Source: an uncultured Christensenella sp.
GTDB taxonomy: Bacteria; Bacillota; Clostridia; Christensenellales; Borkfalkiaceae
NCBI GenBank assembly: GCA_910578765.1
Contig: CAJTRW010000007.1
Location: forward strand, 40,694-46,572
DNA: 5,879 bases
Direction: 5' to 3'
The notes below the pieces were generated by a model. That model saw only the letters and a program-made list of their open reading frames with translations. It was not told the origin of the DNA and searched no databases. Made by a program: the position numbers and the translations under genes. Of the stretch, positions 5,709 to 5,879 are shown piece after piece. The stretch's first letter is position 1, and each line of letters begins with the position of its first letter.

Positions 5709-5750
5709 CTTTACGCTTTTTTATAAAATATTTTAAAAGCGTTTGTAAAG
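5709..5750. repeat. Imperfect inverted repeat between the divergent promoters
   Basis: CTTTAC-GCTTTT (5709-5720) is repeated inverted as AAAAGC-GTTT-GTAAAG (5735-5750), with a 4-nt insertion in the right arm. The A+T-rich centre contains the perfect 12-bp palindrome TAAAATATTTTA (5724-5735). It overlaps the candidate minus-strand promoter and ends just before the -35 of the tRNA promoter, so it could be an operator acting on either. Confidence 0.5.
5720..5749 (-). promoter_or_regulatory. Candidate promoter for the minus-strand genes
   Basis: On the minus strand a TTTACA -35 (5749-5744) is followed after 18 bp by TATAAA (5725-5720), or after 17 bp by TTATAA. Initiation would fall near 5712, giving a leader of roughly 105 nt that contains the terminator hairpin. 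The very A+T-rich context makes chance matches easy, so this is moderate evidence. Confidence 0.4.
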
Positions 5751-5751
5751 C

Positions 5752-5780
5752 TTGACAAAAACATTTCAGTCAATTATAAT
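5752..5780 (+). promoter_or_regulatory. Consensus promoter of the tRNA-Leu gene
   Basis: A perfect TTGACA (5752-5757) and a perfect TATAAT (5775-5780) are separated by 17 bp. Transcription would begin near 5787, a few bases before the mature tRNA 5' end at 5793. Full consensus strength is typical of stable-RNA promoters. Confidence 0.9.
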
Positions 5781-5792
5781 ATACAATGTTTT

Positions 5793-5875
5793 GCGGATGT
5801 GGCGGAACTGGCAGACGCGCAGGTTTCAGGTTCCTGTGGGTGACCGTGGGGGTTCAAATCCCTTCATCCGCACCA
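5793..5875 (+). tRNA. tRNA-Leu, anticodon CAG
   Basis: A class II tRNA of 83 nt with encoded CCA. The acceptor arms GCGGATG (5793-5799) and CATCCGC (5865-5871) pair fully. The D stem is GCG/CGC with GG in its loop. The anticodon loop TTCAGGT places CAG at 5827-5829 with T33 and G37, as in bacterial tRNA-Leu(CAG). The extended variable arm TGGGTGACCGT can form only a short GG/CC stem. The T stem GGGGG/CCCTT has two G-U pairs around the loop TTCAAAT. One T-T mismatch at position 31-39 closes the anticodon stem next to the loop. CTG codons are its target. The gene looks functional and is cut by neither the window edge nor the neighbouring genes. Confidence 0.95.
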
Positions 5876-5879
5876 AAAC

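Noticed and set aside
5709..5750. Inverted repeat considered as a Xer/dif-type recombination site
   Set aside because: The arms do not resemble the 11-6-11 dif layout and a promoter/operator reading explains it as well.
1..5879. CRISPR array, insertion sequence, or circular replicon with overlapping ends
   Set aside because: There are no regularly spaced repeats, no transposase gene or terminal repeats, and the two ends of the window share no overlap.

Overview
This window looks like low-G+C bacterial DNA, probably Firmicutes and perhaps a gut Clostridium-type lineage. The evidence is an A+T-rich composition, near-consensus sigma-70/sigma-A promoters, Shine-Dalgarno sequences before almost every gene, TAA and TGA used as ordinary stops, and secreted proteins with long basic N-termini. 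The lineage is an inference; no gene here identifies a species.

Layout. Seven genes lie in one direction on the minus strand and read right to left (5606 down to 300). In transcription order they are an unrecognised 100-aa protein, a SprT-like zinc metalloprotease with a C-terminal zinc ribbon, an unrecognised 69-aa protein, a hairpin-rich non-coding stretch, a 156-aa basic beta-rich protein that could be a single-stranded-DNA-binding protein, a second hairpin-bearing gap, a 96-aa basic protein with one CxxC, a 444-aa exported probable lipoprotein with an Ig-like domain, and a 507-aa protein with a signal peptide, a large ectodomain and C-terminal membrane segments. The last three are tightly packed (4-nt overlap, then a 12-nt gap) and are probably co-translated. 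At the left edge a small, more A+T-rich single-span membrane protein is encoded on the plus strand and converges tail to tail on the 507-aa gene; a bidirectional terminator spans both stop codons.

At the right edge an intact tRNA-Leu(CAG) with encoded CCA lies on the plus strand behind a perfect TTGACA-17-TATAAT promoter. Between it and the minus-strand genes are a candidate minus-strand promoter inside an inverted repeat, and a strong hairpin plus U-run in the leader of the first gene. A competing pairing in that leader makes it look like an attenuator.

How the parts may work together. No gene in the window is housekeeping apart from the tRNA. Small orphan proteins, a metalloprotease, a possible ssDNA-binding protein, gaps dense in hairpins, and then surface or membrane proteins suggest the accessory module of a mobile element. 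One specific hypothesis is a filamentous (inovirus-like) phage or related ssDNA element: DNA-binding proteins and a structured intergenic region precede a large membrane-anchored adsorption-type protein. The hallmarks that would settle it (Zot/pI ATPase, replication initiator, integrase) are not in the window, so this stays a hypothesis. A conjugative or integrative element is the main alternative. A 24-bp palindromic sequence occurs in two exact copies, before the small membrane-protein gene and directly after the 156-aa gene, and hints at shared control by one DNA-binding protein.
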